Below are positions 1 to 12,600 of a stretch of DNA of 64,000 nt, one piece after another; position 1 is the stretch's first letter, and every line of letters starts with the position of its first letter. Made by a program: the position numbers and the translations under genes. The notes beneath the pieces are model-generated. The model searched no databases. It saw only the letters and a program-made list of their open reading frames with translations, and had not been told where the DNA came from. This DNA comes from Vitellaria paradoxa (taxonomy: Eukaryota; Streptophyta; Magnoliopsida; Ericales; Sapotaceae), in the NCBI GenBank assembly GCA_019916065.1, contig CM034233.1, positions 6,268,516-6,332,515 on the forward strand, written 5' to 3'.

Positions 1-1411
1 TGAACGTGTGATTTTGAATGGCTGTGGAAACATCTTCAGGTAGAAATGCTTCTTCGTGCACGAATGAATTAACTAAACTAGTCAATTGATAGTAGAATAT
101 TGTTTAAACAAAACACCACCATGCAACAATAAATTTTTATTCTTGCATTAGTGTCTTCAGATACCACGAGGAGTCCACGACTTAACAGGCTACAAACCCA
201 GTCAACATTGTATAATTTTTCTTTAGTTGGCCAAAAGATCCAACAGAAAGCAGGGGAATTTCTGATTAAGAAAAGGGTCTGCTGCTGGAAGATAATAATC
301 AGTTCTGGATTATTTATCTACTCTTCTATTTGTTTAAATAAACCACAAATTCCAAGAAAAACATAACCCAAAAAAAATGGTGATCTAGGGTGACGATGGA
401 CTAATATTTATGCTGAAAGTTAATCCCAAACTACAGGGAAATGTAATTCAGACAAAACTCTTACAACATCCTAGAAAATGTAATAACAAAGATCACCCAA
501 TGTTGAATAATATACAATGAAAGAAATATACTCAAAAACCTTCCACTGTATTAGTGGGCTACTACTACTGAATAATTTGAATTACTCACCCTGATCATTT
601 AATTTAATACATAAATGTGATTTAATCATCCTTAAGAGTAATATCAACTAAACATACTTTATAAATATTCGAATAAATTTAAGAAAATTTTTCAAGCCCC
701 CACAAGTATAGCTACACCATAAAGATACAGAGAAAACCACCTAGCATAACAATTAGCTACATTTATCCAGTGCTTGAGTTAAAAAGACATCATTAAATGT
801 TATTCCCCCCCCCCCCCCAAAAAAAGGATCTCTTCTTGACATTTCCAATCAACCAACAAGCATTTATGAAAATCCATAATACCAATTACATTTTCATTGT
901 ATCCCAAGAACAAGTCAGAGGAATACAGAATCGTCACTGACACATGTTCAAAAAACCCATTCTGCCATTTTAGATGTAGAAACATATTCAACTCAGCGAA
1001 GCCATAGGCCCAAATTAAATTAGAAACATCTTTTACCAAAATAAAAGGATATCGACTCCGAGTTTAGTTTCTGAAACATTAATGCAACAAATTTTCCTTT
1101 TTATACTTCCATCCATTCTTCAGAGAAATATGAGTGTGAATGCAGAATAATTTCCCCCTACTTACAAAAAGTGAAAAATAGAATTTTGCACCTCACCCAT
1201 TCACAGCATCATGTATCACTTCCAAACACCGAACAAAGAAAACTAATGCTAGCGCGCCAGAAAAAAACACAGAAAAACACAATTGATCAGAAAACCCAAA
1301 GGATTATACAAAAAGCCCTAAGAATCATTCTAGGCTCCAGAATCAAACTAATGTCAACGGATAAAATCAATCAAAACGCATAAACACGAACGAAACGAAG
1401 GCACGCTATAC
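1..1411 (-). other. SKP1-like gene: long intron (left end off window)
   Basis: AT-rich sequence downstream of the SKP1 donor site. The only notable element is a C14A7 homopolymer junction at 805-826. No SKP1 second exon and no other confident exon was found. The first ~60 bases could be open on either strand, but matched nothing recognisable. Confidence 0.5.
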
Positions 1412-1711
1412 CAGAATGAGATCGAACAGAGTGGCCTGGTCCACGTTAACAAAATCGTTATCGAAAGCCTTGATATCATCTTCGACGCTAGGGGCCCGAT
1501 CCTCGGTCTTGGGATTCTCGACGTGCTTTTTGCAGTACTCGATCACCTTCGACAAGATCTTGCTCGTCACATTCGGCAGCGGAATGCCGCTGTCGGCACA
1601 ATCATCCTCGATCATGTGCTTAATCGTTTGTGATTCCAGCGCTACGGCCTCGTCGACCTCAAAGGTCTCGCCGTCGGAACTCTTCAGAACGATCTTCCTG
1701 GTAGACGACAT
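1412..1711 (-). CDS. SKP1-like protein, first coding exon (gene partial in window)
   Basis: Adaptor of SCF (SKP1-Cullin-F-box) ubiquitin ligases, linking CUL1 to F-box proteins in nucleus and cytosol. The exon gives 100 codons starting [15 protein letters not shown], then the POZ-type fold with [16 protein letters not shown] and the end [11 protein letters not shown], all standard for plant SKP1/ASK proteins. After the CTG codon the minus strand reads GTATAG, a normal 5' splice site in phase 0, exactly where ASK genes carry their single intron before AANYL. The second exon (F-box-binding C-terminus, ending WAFE in the family) was searched for by eye in 1-1411 and is absent, so the intron exceeds 1.4 kb and the exon lies off the left edge. 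The alternative is a truncated copy. The start is the only in-frame ATG with family-like sequence. A telo-box-like element lies just upstream at 1741-1754. Confidence 0.9.
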
Positions 1712-1740
1712 GGCTCCGGTGAACGCACAAGACTGGAATT

Positions 1741-1754
1741 GAACCCTAACCCTA
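1741..1754 (+). promoter_or_regulatory. Telo-box-like double ACCCTA motif in SKP1 leader
   Basis: The stretch GAACCCTAACCCTA lies about 30 bp upstream of the SKP1 ATG. Such interstitial telomere motifs are known in 5' regions of plant genes of growing tissue. That it acts here is inference from position. Confidence 0.4.
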
Positions 1755-3360
1755 GCTTCGCGAACGAAACGGTAGATCTAACTGAGGCTCCGTTTGGCAT
1801 CGGTACGCGTAGTCATTAGCGAAGCTAAACGCTAGCTTTAACGGTGATTGGTCAAATACACCCTCTTACATTTTAATTTTATTTTAAACTTTTAAAATTA
1901 AAAATATTATATTAATAAAAATTAAAAATTTACCTCAAAAAAGTCAAACTTTTTTTAACACAAAAATAATTAACCTGTTTTTAAGAAATTACTAGCTAAA
2001 ATTCTTCTCAATCCGAAGCATGAGATTAGGAGATGGCCCCTATTTATAGAGTTGAAAAAAGTGTATAAATCCCTTGGAAAATAACTCGAATTGTTACTCT
2101 CGCAAAGGTTTCGTTTGACACAAAATAAAAAAATATAAAATTTTATAAATTTTTATAAATACGAATTAAAAATTTTAATTTTTTATTTATTACATAAAGT
2201 ATAAGACATTAACTTTTATAAATTTATACAATTTCAGACACACCCAATATTGATAACAGAAGTAGGACTTCGATGTTTGAACCTGAGATAAAATAAAATA
2301 AATAAATAAATAAAACAAATAAAAGGAGAAGAAAGAAGCAATAGCTCAGTCCGTTTGGACTCGTGAAATGGGAAGGAAAGAGCCCAAAAAAAAAAGGAAA
2401 ATTATTACTTGTGCGTGAGTTTTGTTAAAAGGAAAATAACTGGTAACATTTTAAAAAATTTATTTTTTAAAAGTTGTTTGTGATTTTTTTTTTGAAAAAA
2501 AAAAGTAATTATTTCATCCTTCCAACAAAAATAAAAATGAAGAAAGAGAAAAAAATAAATTAATGAAACTTTTAAAATAAAATATTTGTATATAAAATAA
2601 ACAGTAAAAGAAATAAATTAAAATATATCTTAAGATTAAATAAATTGATAATTTTTTTAATAATATACACTTTTTTTCCTTTTATTTTTTTCAACTCACA
2701 TATAAAGAAAAAAATTATTATTTTTTTTCTTTTAAATTTAAAAGCGAATATAAATAAAATATTATCATCTCTTCTTTTCACTTGTCTCCAAACTAATGTT
2801 CTCATTTCTTTTTTTTTTTTTCCCCTAAACTCACAAGCAGAGTGCTTAAGGCATCTCGAGTAGCCTTTTTATTCAAGGAAATTTTATAAAAGAGAACTAA
2901 ACAATTAATTTTTAACTTTTAATCGCATATCCTTTTTTTTTTTTTTAAGATGGGACAAACAAAAACGAAACCTTACATTGAAGAAATACTCGAATTTTTT
3001 AAATTATTATTTTAATATTTTTTATTTAAATAAAGTCATTGAAAATAAAATATTTTATAAATAAAAACCATACAACAAAATTTAAGAATAAATATTTCAA
3101 TGCAGTAGTAAATATTAAAAGAAAAACTTCTCAATAGTCAATTGAATAGTATAGTATTTCTTTAATTTATTTTAAAAAATTTATTTAGAAAAACTGTTAG
3201 AAATACAATAAAATTTTATTATAAAATAAAATGTTTATTCACACAATAGATCGCAAGAAATTTATTTTTAAATCCAAACACCGTCTACCTAAAAGTAAAG
3301 TCTCAAGTTACTTTCGTACGAATTTATTTATGTAAATTAGTAAAAACAAAAAACAAGTAA

Positions 3361-3698
3361 GAGCCCGTTTGGAAGTACAATTTTGTGCATAAATCAGTCA
3401 AAAGTTGTAAAATTAGTATTTGGTAAAATACTAATTTTTGTTACTTTTTTTCTCTGCTACAGTAATTGTTCCACTCAAAAATTATCAAAAATTTTATCAA
3501 ATACAAAAGTTGTCAAAAATTACTAAAAATTATTAAAAGTTATCAAAAAATTTACCAAACATCTAAAAGTTGCAAAAAGTTGCTACAAATTACTAAAAAT
3601 TACTACTTTTTTTCACCAAATATAATAAAAATTACAATTAATAACTTTTAATAAAAAAATATTAAAAATTAGTTAAAATTATGCCTTCAAATGCTCCC
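3361..3698. mobile_element. MITE with CGTTTGG ends, TAA target duplication
   Basis: The left end GAGCCCGTTTGGAAG and the right end TTCAAATGCTCCC are imperfect inverted repeats. TAA flanks both sides (3358-3360 and 3699-3701), as in PIF/Harbinger (Tourist-like) MITEs. The interior of repeated 'gttactaaaaatta' words closely resembles 59199-59568 and 28097-28470, so the three are one family. Non-coding. Confidence 0.7.
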
Positions 3699-4576
3699 TA
3701 AGTAAGTATTGATTGCTCAGCTTTGTTATGTGTCTTAATCTTGATATCACGGGATAGATCAATTTTTTAAATTTTGAATTAAATGGCATGTAAAATGATA
3801 TTAGTGACAAATAAAAATTTAAAAATTAACTATAAAGTGATTATGATTTTGTATACATGTAATTTTATTTAATTGATTTGTTGTATCACATTAACACGGT
3901 GACTTGACATAATGACATAATACTTGCATGAAGTAATTATAAATTGTTAAAAGCTTAAAATTAATGGTAAATAAAAAATTGTAAATTGACAACAAAAATG
4001 TGAGGGTACTGAAAAAATATGTGAACAATAGTATTAAACAAACTAAGTAAATAAGTGTCAAAAAGTGAAAGAACATGCAAATTAAAATGTAGCACCTAAA
4101 TTGGGAATATCACAAACTTCTTTTAGTATATAAAATGGGTTACAAAACTACAACCGTAAAATTATACAATCGAAAACCTCTCGATCTCTTATATTGGACT
4201 TTACTCATATTATAACGATAAACCCTCACTAATGAAAATCAAAAATCCAAATGTCTGATAATTTTGGCTAAATGAAGAATCGAGAATTTCTTAAAGTAGC
4301 ATAGGCAATGTAACTCTTGTTCTCTAGGTGTTGAAACCTTAAAAAAATGATTCAATATATAGTAGTTTTTTAGAATCCTATTCGAATCATCAATTTTTAA
4401 AATTGAATCAGTATCTCATTGGGATGAGAGGGCCAATCAGGTTGTCACCACCTGAACATACATTTTGTTTTACCCAGCGAGGAACACCTTGTTATGTTGT
4501 GCATTCTATTTTTTCCAGCGATATTTCTAGTAGATCCAGCAACTTCCCACTGATAAGTTGTTCCATAATTCTACTC

Positions 4577-4728
4577 TTCTACATTTTTCTAGTTGCTTCA
4601 ATAACTCAAAACAAGTTTATGCATTAAGACCATTCAACCACTGTCTAATTATTCTACATTTTTCTAGTTGCTTCAATAACTCAAAACAAGTTTATGCATT
4701 AAGACCATTCAACCACTGTCTAATTATA
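4577..4728. repeat. 75-bp tandem duplication (two copies)
   Basis: A unit beginning TTCTACATTTTTCTAGTTGC occurs at 4577 and again at 4652, nearly identical throughout. Two recent copies, no coding role visible. Confidence 0.85.
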
Positions 4729-5717
4729 CAGACATCATGAGTACTTATTGGATTATTCACGATTTGACAATGCCTAAAAACTAACATGTACTTATTTGGT
4801 TAGAACTATATCCAATTGAAAACTAAATTGCTAAAAAAAAATTCCTTTTTTGAACAAATAATCAAATTCTCCGAATAAGAGGTAGAGAACAAAACACAAA
4901 TAACCAAAATAAGTTGGTTTGATTGAATTTTTCAACTAAATAAAAATTAATAACTTGTTTTTCAAATATATATGAATCTATTGTTTAGATTTATGACCAT
5001 ATTATTAGCTTAGTTTTTTTAATAGATTTATTGTTTATATATATATATATATATATAATTTAATTTTCAATTAATTTAGTGCTATGAAAAATAATCAAAA
5101 TTGAACCGAATTTAATTTAAGCCAAAAAAAAATAACTAATTTTAAATAAAATAATGAGTAACAACCGCGCACACAAGTCAAATTTTATCTTTCATTAATT
5201 AACGTGATTAAATTTGTTACTATATGTAATTAAATTTATGTGACAATTTATTAATGGATGCGACTATTAATTTATCATTCAATCTAATTTTTTTTACAAG
5301 TAATTATTTTTATACTCTTACGCTTAAAGTAAAAATCATTTATATCTCTTGAATTTTAAAAATGTGCTACATTTTTAAAATAAAAAAATAGAAATACCTA
5401 CCAAAAATTAAATAGAAACAAAGGTATAAATGAAAATAATACAAATTACCAAGAATGTGTGCCCAAACCGCCATATTTACATAAACAGAGCCTTATCAGA
5501 TACACCAAACTTCCATACACTCAAACTTCATGTACATGTGCAAATGAAGTAAAATCAACAGCCGTCAATCCAACAAGAGTTTGTGATACAAAATGAACCA
5601 AAGAGAATCACAATCCCATCCAAATTATCAATTATGAACAGCAGAGATAGAATAATAAATAAAAGAAAAAAGAAAATCGTAGAGAAAACAGCGGACCACC
5701 AACCATAGCAGCTGACG

Positions 5718-6600
5718 TTAATGGGCACTTACAAGGAATGGATGCTGACAAACCCCACATTCTATGGTCTCAGAACCGGAGCTGGGAACTTGAACCTGCA
5801 ACAGTTCAATCAGACAATCAACTTCGAATTCTTAGACATTCTGGAAAATTCCCAACTTACAGAGATTTCAAACCTGCAAATGAACCGTGCAAGTAGGACA
5901 AGCGACTTCTTTCATCCGCCGACCAGATCCATCTGATTTCAAACCTATCAAAGCAAAACATAAATAACATAAACCGGCAATGCGTACCACGTTTAGAATG
6001 CAGATGAATGGACACATATTTACAACACTAAAGTCAATTTGTTTCAAACCCCAAAACAAAACGTAGCATTATTCATACGGGCCAGTTATGGTGAGACCTC
6101 GGATCTTCTACATGCTAAAGACTTAACAAGAACAAACTCATTTTTATTATATTTGTTTACATGAATAAATCAAATATACAAGTAATCCACAGGCCGGACA
6201 ACCTTTTTGAGACACTTAAACTGCAAATTATCAGATAAACCACAACAAAATATGTGCAAAGTTCAATGATGGTCACATTCTTGGAAAACACACTTACTGG
6301 AGGAGTATCAGCCCCCCAGGAGATCTAAGTGACATGTTCCTAAGGTAAATCTATGTGACATGTCCAGAATGGTTCACAGAAGCAATATGTAGATCTCAAT
6401 ATCAGGGAGGTTACACCACTATTCATTCAGCAGTGCAACTCCTTTAAATGAGGGATGCAAATTAATCATACAAGTTTTGGTACCAGAATTACCTGATGAT
6501 GCCTTCCGATTTCTCTCCATCTCCTCCTGTGACAAATGATTACCGTCAGAGATAGAGGCCAAGGCAACAAAGCACAGATCAATCACTTATTTGCAAACAC

Positions 6601-6641
<41 letters not shown>

Positions 6642-9600
6642 ATACTAGAGGTATCCCTACCAAAGGTGGGACTAATCTCCTAGCTCCTAACCCATCCCAA
6701 CAGAACTAGGAGTTGGGCCACAGGTGATGCCAAGGGGGTTCGAACAGGTGACCTCTACTCCAATTGGTAGAGATATCTTACCACTGAATTGATATTGTGC
6801 ATATCTTAACACAATTGATATACAGTTTTAAAAGAAAAGTATATACGATAATAAAAACATCAGCTGCAAACTATTTTAATTAAAAAATTGCCAAAACACA
6901 TCTCAAGTATAATTTTGTCCGGTTTATTCCAATTGAAGTGTGCATACGAGCATTTCCTTTTAAGCAACATTATTTTCAAAAGAGGGATAGCATATGCACT
7001 GCACATTTTGTTCCCTAAAATGTCGCACCTTCTTCCCCTCTTCCCCCATTCAATCAATCTGTCTACCAAGGTCATAAGTTAGCTACTGTTATAGGCAACA
7101 CTCGAAAACAATTACAACCATTCCACATCATATGAGGCAGAGAGATCAAGTAAAAACAAAATGGCCGTAGACTAAATAGATAACACAGAACGAAAGAAAG
7201 AGAAGGCTGTAGAAACTAAAAGCAGTAAAGGGGAAACTAGCAAAAGTGAATTCATTGTCAGTTTACAATGTTTTTTTTTTCTTAGAAGTGTCTATGCTTC
7301 TTAGGGGGCTCAATTATAATTGACGAATCGTGTATTGTAAATCATATTTCTTTTTTAATTTTCCAGTATCGTAGCATAGCGCATCATTCAATAACTATGT
7401 TTGTATACAAATTACATTACTTAGTTTGAAACGTGATTTGTATACAAAAATTTATACAATTTTTTATTTTTGCCTTTTACACAATGTATTTTATTATACA
7501 AAAGTTTAATTGATTTAATTGTTACATAACCAACACCTATTCCCCAGCAAAACCAGTATCGTATTGAACTGTGTATCATAAGTTTTTTGATAAAGTAAAA
7601 AAAGTGAGAAGCAATATAACTATACCTATATAAGTTTCTTGCTCTACATTTTATATTTACATTTCACTTTATATCGGAGTATTTTCTTACTTCTCTTTTA
7701 CCCTCCTCCTTGAAAGTTTATATAAATGTGGTATATTGAATTCCTTTTTTTTTTTGGGGGGGGGGGGGTTTCATTCTGAAGACTAATTAATTCGCTAAGG
7801 TAATCTGTGATTCAACCTCTATCACCAATTTCTCGATTGTTTTTAACAAAATTTGACTATTTTCTTATTCATAAAACAAACATATGGATAAAATTCTTGA
7901 TTTGTTTTGTTTTTGCCATTGAATTGGTAAATCTTTACATTCTAAAATTGTAATGATATATATCTTTCGTGTATTGTACAACATGAATCATATCGTAAGA
8001 TATATGATATGTATCCAAATTTTTTAAAAAAAATAGATACATTCATAAAATATGCACGCCTCTTTGATGACACCTATCATATATATTCTATCATGTATCT
8101 TAAGTTTTCAACAACTATGGGCTTAGCTACAATTTTTTTTAATTTTTTATTTTATTATTATTATTTTTTTGGCAGAAATGGCCAAAAAGCAGGAATATGA
8201 GGAGTTGCTGCTGGGATTGAGTCATCAGTTAAAACTACCGTTGACCTAAAATGAAAGGTTGCATATTTATCCTCTTATTGCAGTCAAATATAAGCTTGCT
8301 GTGCTAATACAAAACTAGAGAGGGCATCAAATCTTTTTAACTGCCCAAACGGGGGCAGAATGGGAATCCTAAAGGAAACAAATAAATCAGAAATTAGAAA
8401 AGCATTCCTTCACTTCATTATGTAAGAAAATTAAGGTGCCAAGAAAATCACTGAAGGCCACCAGAAACCAAACTACACAGAAAGCCCCCAAAGCTATTTG
8501 TCAAATCATTTTAATCACCTGAAGCTTCTTGGCAAGATCCTCGTGACTTTGCAATCCAGCAACTTTGCTGGCTGCTTCCTTAGCATTACTTAACCTTTGA
8601 CTAACTTCTGCCTGCAAAGAAACGAGATAGTTACAATAATATCGAGTGTAACAAGGATTGCCTATTGTATGGCAGATGGAATGCACGCACAATCTGAACA
8701 TATCATTACATGTGCACAAGCCAGTAGCAAAGCCATGTTAACTCTAGGGGGGTCACTAACTGGTTTGCACCCTTACAGCATGCACTCAATCTCACTTTAG
8801 TTCCTCTACTTTCAATTGTAACCTGTGTTACATGGACTGGGTGTAGGTGTTAGGTACGGATATGCATCCAAGTCAAATCCGGTGATTCTTTAATTTGAGT
8901 ACATGTTATTTTATTTTATAGGATATTATGGTATTATCAAGGTTCCATTAGAGTATTCCGTGCATAAAATATAAGTTTTATGCATAAATTATGTGCTAAA
9001 ATTATTGGGAAATGTATACCATTCCGCGTCTAAGTGTCAAATATCTGATACAGATACATCAAATATTAAGAAGAGCCCATACAACTTAGGTTGTAACAAT
9101 TAACCCCTTATACTTAATGGCTGTGTTTCAATTTTGCTAATGGTTATGTAAATGTGACGGAAAAATGACGTGTCAATCATGTGTTATTTTTCGTCAATAA
9201 ATTTGACGGAAGAGCTAAATTGAATGCATCGGGCTTGACAGATTCAAGGTGACGTACAATGGTGCAAAATATAATATACCCAATAAAATATAACTAGTAG
9301 TACATACCATGCATCGATCACAAACTCGAACAGGTTGAGCATTCTCTTCAGCTGTAAGAGCAGTTCTACCACGAGTGCATTTATCACAAAATATATCTCC
9401 ACAGTTCCTGCAGTGATGCTGAAAATGAAAAATACTTATTAGGTTCAGCCTAAAAACATTATACATGCACATCACATTTCAACTAAAAGCTTGCATAAAC
9501 AGCAAGTTAATAATCCATTAATCGTGAAGGAGGACATGCCTTGCGCACAAAAGCATTAAAGTCTGCCCCACAAGCTGTACATTTTGTAGCTGCTTCATCA

Positions 9601-12600
9601 GGAACCTAAAGAAAATCATAGGAATGCATCATGAAACTTAGAATCCCAATCAAAACAAGTCAACTTTCTGGCAACAAACAAAGTCAACTCAGAACGGAAA
9701 GCAAGCATAATCCTGCCAAATTCAGGGGAACCCAAAAGTTACCTTGTATCAACTGTTAATGGCTCATTAAACATTCACCTGAAACACCGTAACAGCTCTT
9801 AAAACAGACCTCTCCTCTGCAATTTTCTCAACTAAACTACCAGCACGTCACAAAAGTCAACTAAAGTTCAAGCTCAAGCTAAGATAAACTTGGCGCATTT
9901 TTTAATCATAAATCATAACTACATTTTTTTTGGAAGGGAATCAGCTTCCAAGTTGTAGGAAGCAGTTCAGATTTACCACAAGATAATGATAAAACTCAAC
10001 TCGACTTAACTTAGCCTTTTCCCCAACTAAACGGGTCAGCTACATGGTATTATCACATGATAATACCGCTCGGGTAAGGGCCATTTAATTCATTAAACCA
10101 AATCAAGCAATGTCTTTTTATTATTTTTACCACATTAGTTCTAGTCTACCCACCCATCTCACATTACCCACAATTAAGGTGCTACCTCTCCACCTAATCA
10201 GCACATTTACCTGTTTCTGTTATACATCACCAAACCGCCTTAACTAATTTTTCCTCAATTTATCTACAATTTTTGCTACCTCTACCATCTCACAAATTTA
10301 ATGATTCCTAATTCTATATTTTTCTCAGTTGACCATATATCCGCCTTAGCATTCTCATCTCAACTACATTTGTGATTTATTTTATTAATATGTTTTTTTT
10401 TTTTTAATTGTCCAACACTATGAACCACATATAAGATAGTGGGTTTAATAGTTTCCCTATAAATTCTTTTGACCTTAAAGTAATATAATGATCGCATGCA
10501 TTCCTTTACTTATTCTATCCCACCTTAATTTTATGTGTAACATCACCACTAATCTCCCTTCTCGCTTGTACAATGGATTCTAAGTATTGAAATTATGCAC
10601 TCTTAAGTATTTCCTCACCTTCAATGTAACTATTCCTTCATTTGTATTTCAATTACTACTAAATTTTAAACTCCATTTCAGTTTTAGAGTTACTTATCCT
10701 AAATTTTTGTGATTTTAAAGTTTCTCTATACAATTAAAACTTAGCATTTATTTATGTTACCCAACAATTGATCACATTAAGTTTGTGGCTTGACCATACA
10801 AGGCTTGTATCATCTCAATGTACCTACATGTGACACCATTATGCCTAACAAATCAAATCTCTAGGTACCACATCTGAAGTTCTCTATAAATCTATAAAAA
10901 TGATATGAAAATATTTCTTCTTTTATCTATATCACACCATTAGTCGTCTTAATAGATAGATTGATTTCATAGTTGAACTACCCGACATAAACCCAATATG
11001 ATTTTCCGATATGGTAATTTCAAATCTTAATCCATGTTCGATTACTCACTCCCATAGTTTCATGGTATGAATTATAAGTTTAATACCCCCGTAATTATTA
11101 TAAATCTAGATATCACCCTTATTTTTATAAAATGGAACTAAAATGCTTTTTCTCCATTCATTCACCATTTTCTTGGACGATATAATTTTATTAAATCTAA
11201 CCAAGCTATACCTACATCACCTAAACACTTCCATATCTCAACTGGAATATCATTTGGCCTAAAAGCTGTCCATATTTTCAGCTTCTTCAATGAATAAAAC
11301 ATTTCGCACATGCTAATTTTATGAAAGAAAATATTTCCCAAAACGTCTATACTAGTATCATTAAGTTCCAAACTTATGTTGCTTATTGAATTTTATTCAA
11401 TAATTTAGCAAAATAATTTCCTCATCTTTTAATACCACTTATAAGCGCTCATTCTTAATGCATATTATATGATTAAGATCTCTCGTTTTTCTTTTACCTC
11501 GATTGGCAAGTTTATAAATATTTCATTTCCTTTCCCTCGTTCTTAATTTATTATAAAGATCATCATAAACTTTAAATTTAGCATCTCTAACTGTGCGCGA
11601 ACATGGGCTGGACTGGGCTAGGTTTAGGCTGGGCTCATTTGGACCGAGTCTTTGAGCACCGAGTCTAAGCCCAGCCCGCCCTAGTACCAGGCTAAAAACT
11701 ATGAACAGCCAATCAAAATTATGAACACCCATCCATTAGAAAATTAAAACCCAAGCTTGTCCATTAAACCGAAAGATAAAACATTAAAAAATATAAAAAT
11801 CATACAAAAACAGCCAATAACCTTTTTATTGTATAAAATGTGCACAAACAAAAAAAAAAAGAATGAAAGAATGAAACAGAATTAGTGTTTTACTAATTCT
11901 TTTTTCTCCCTTGTCATGTTCTAAAATTAATGACCTACACATAACTGACCGAAAAGATCTAACGCCAATTCACCGACGAGACTAAAGGGTTTTGGAAAGA
12001 GAGAGAGAGAGAGACTTAGAAGAGAAAGTGAGACGAATAAGAGAGAAGACAGAGAAAGCAAAAGCCAAAAAGATGAAGAAGAGAGACGAATAAGAGAGTG
12101 AGAGATACAGAATTTATATTATAGACTAAGAAGAGAAGAAGAGCAACTAAGTGTTTGGGTTAAAGTTTGTGGGGAAAGAAAGGACGAGCGGCTAAGTGTC
12201 TGGGGTTTGTGGGGGAAGAGAGGAAGAACGGGGCTACGGTTTACGTGTTGGGGGGTGTGGGGTGTGGGGTTTTCGACTAACTCACTTATTAACTTCGGGC
12301 CTGACCGAGCTGTGATGCCTGAACCTAAACCTAGCCCAAAAATAAATCGGGCCTAAAAATTGACCCGGCCCAACCCTATGGGTAAAATTCTCAAACCCAA
12401 GTCCTACAAATATGGGCTGGGCTGGGCGGGTTTTTCAGGACAGTGGGCCAATGTCCGCCCCTATCTCTAACTACTCCCCCCCCCCTAATTTCTAATGCAC
12501 TTATGTCTCTCATGAAAGATAAAGGAACTCTAGACATATCCTAGATTAGGTCAACTTCAACTTGTAAAGAATGACAACAAATAACTTATCAAGAGAAAGA

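Larger units (their letters stand above)
1782..5450. other. AT-rich intergenic region between SKP1 and FREE1
   Basis: No gene seen. It holds a MITE fragment sharing GTAGTCATTAGCG with 26878-26927 (about 1786-1990), a second ~160-bp dispersed repeat (about 2100-2240, also at 27530-27665 and 60275-60430), a complete MITE (3361-3698), a 75-bp tandem duplication (4577-4728) and a (TA)n tract near 5037-5057. Short open frames here are low-complexity K/N/F/I-rich and not gene-like. Confidence 0.6.
6527..8518 (-). other. FREE1: FREE1 intron 7
   Basis: A 2-kb intron. Besides the SINE-like element and CT tract it carries a T10G12 homopolymer junction near 7746-7768 and AT-rich filler. No coding potential. 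Confidence 0.7.

Noticed and set aside
1..61. Possible exon at the very start (minus reads HEEAFLPEDVSTAIQNHTF; plus ends in a GT donor)
   Set aside because: Too short, cut by the window edge, and matching no family I know. Not the SKP1 second exon.
151..366. 71-codon plus-strand open frame near the left edge
   Set aside because: No recognisable motif and no conserved splice context. It lies in the inferred SKP1 intron.
800..1039. 79-codon minus-strand frame
   Set aside because: Ends in homopolymer-encoded glycine/proline, shows no family resemblance, and is intronic.
2572..2863. Opposing frames rich in F, I, K and N
   Set aside because: Translation of AT-rich low-complexity DNA.
6730..6760. 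GGTTCGAACAGG as part of a functional tRNA gene
   Set aside because: No acceptor stem or anticodon arm. Better explained as box B of a minus-strand SINE.
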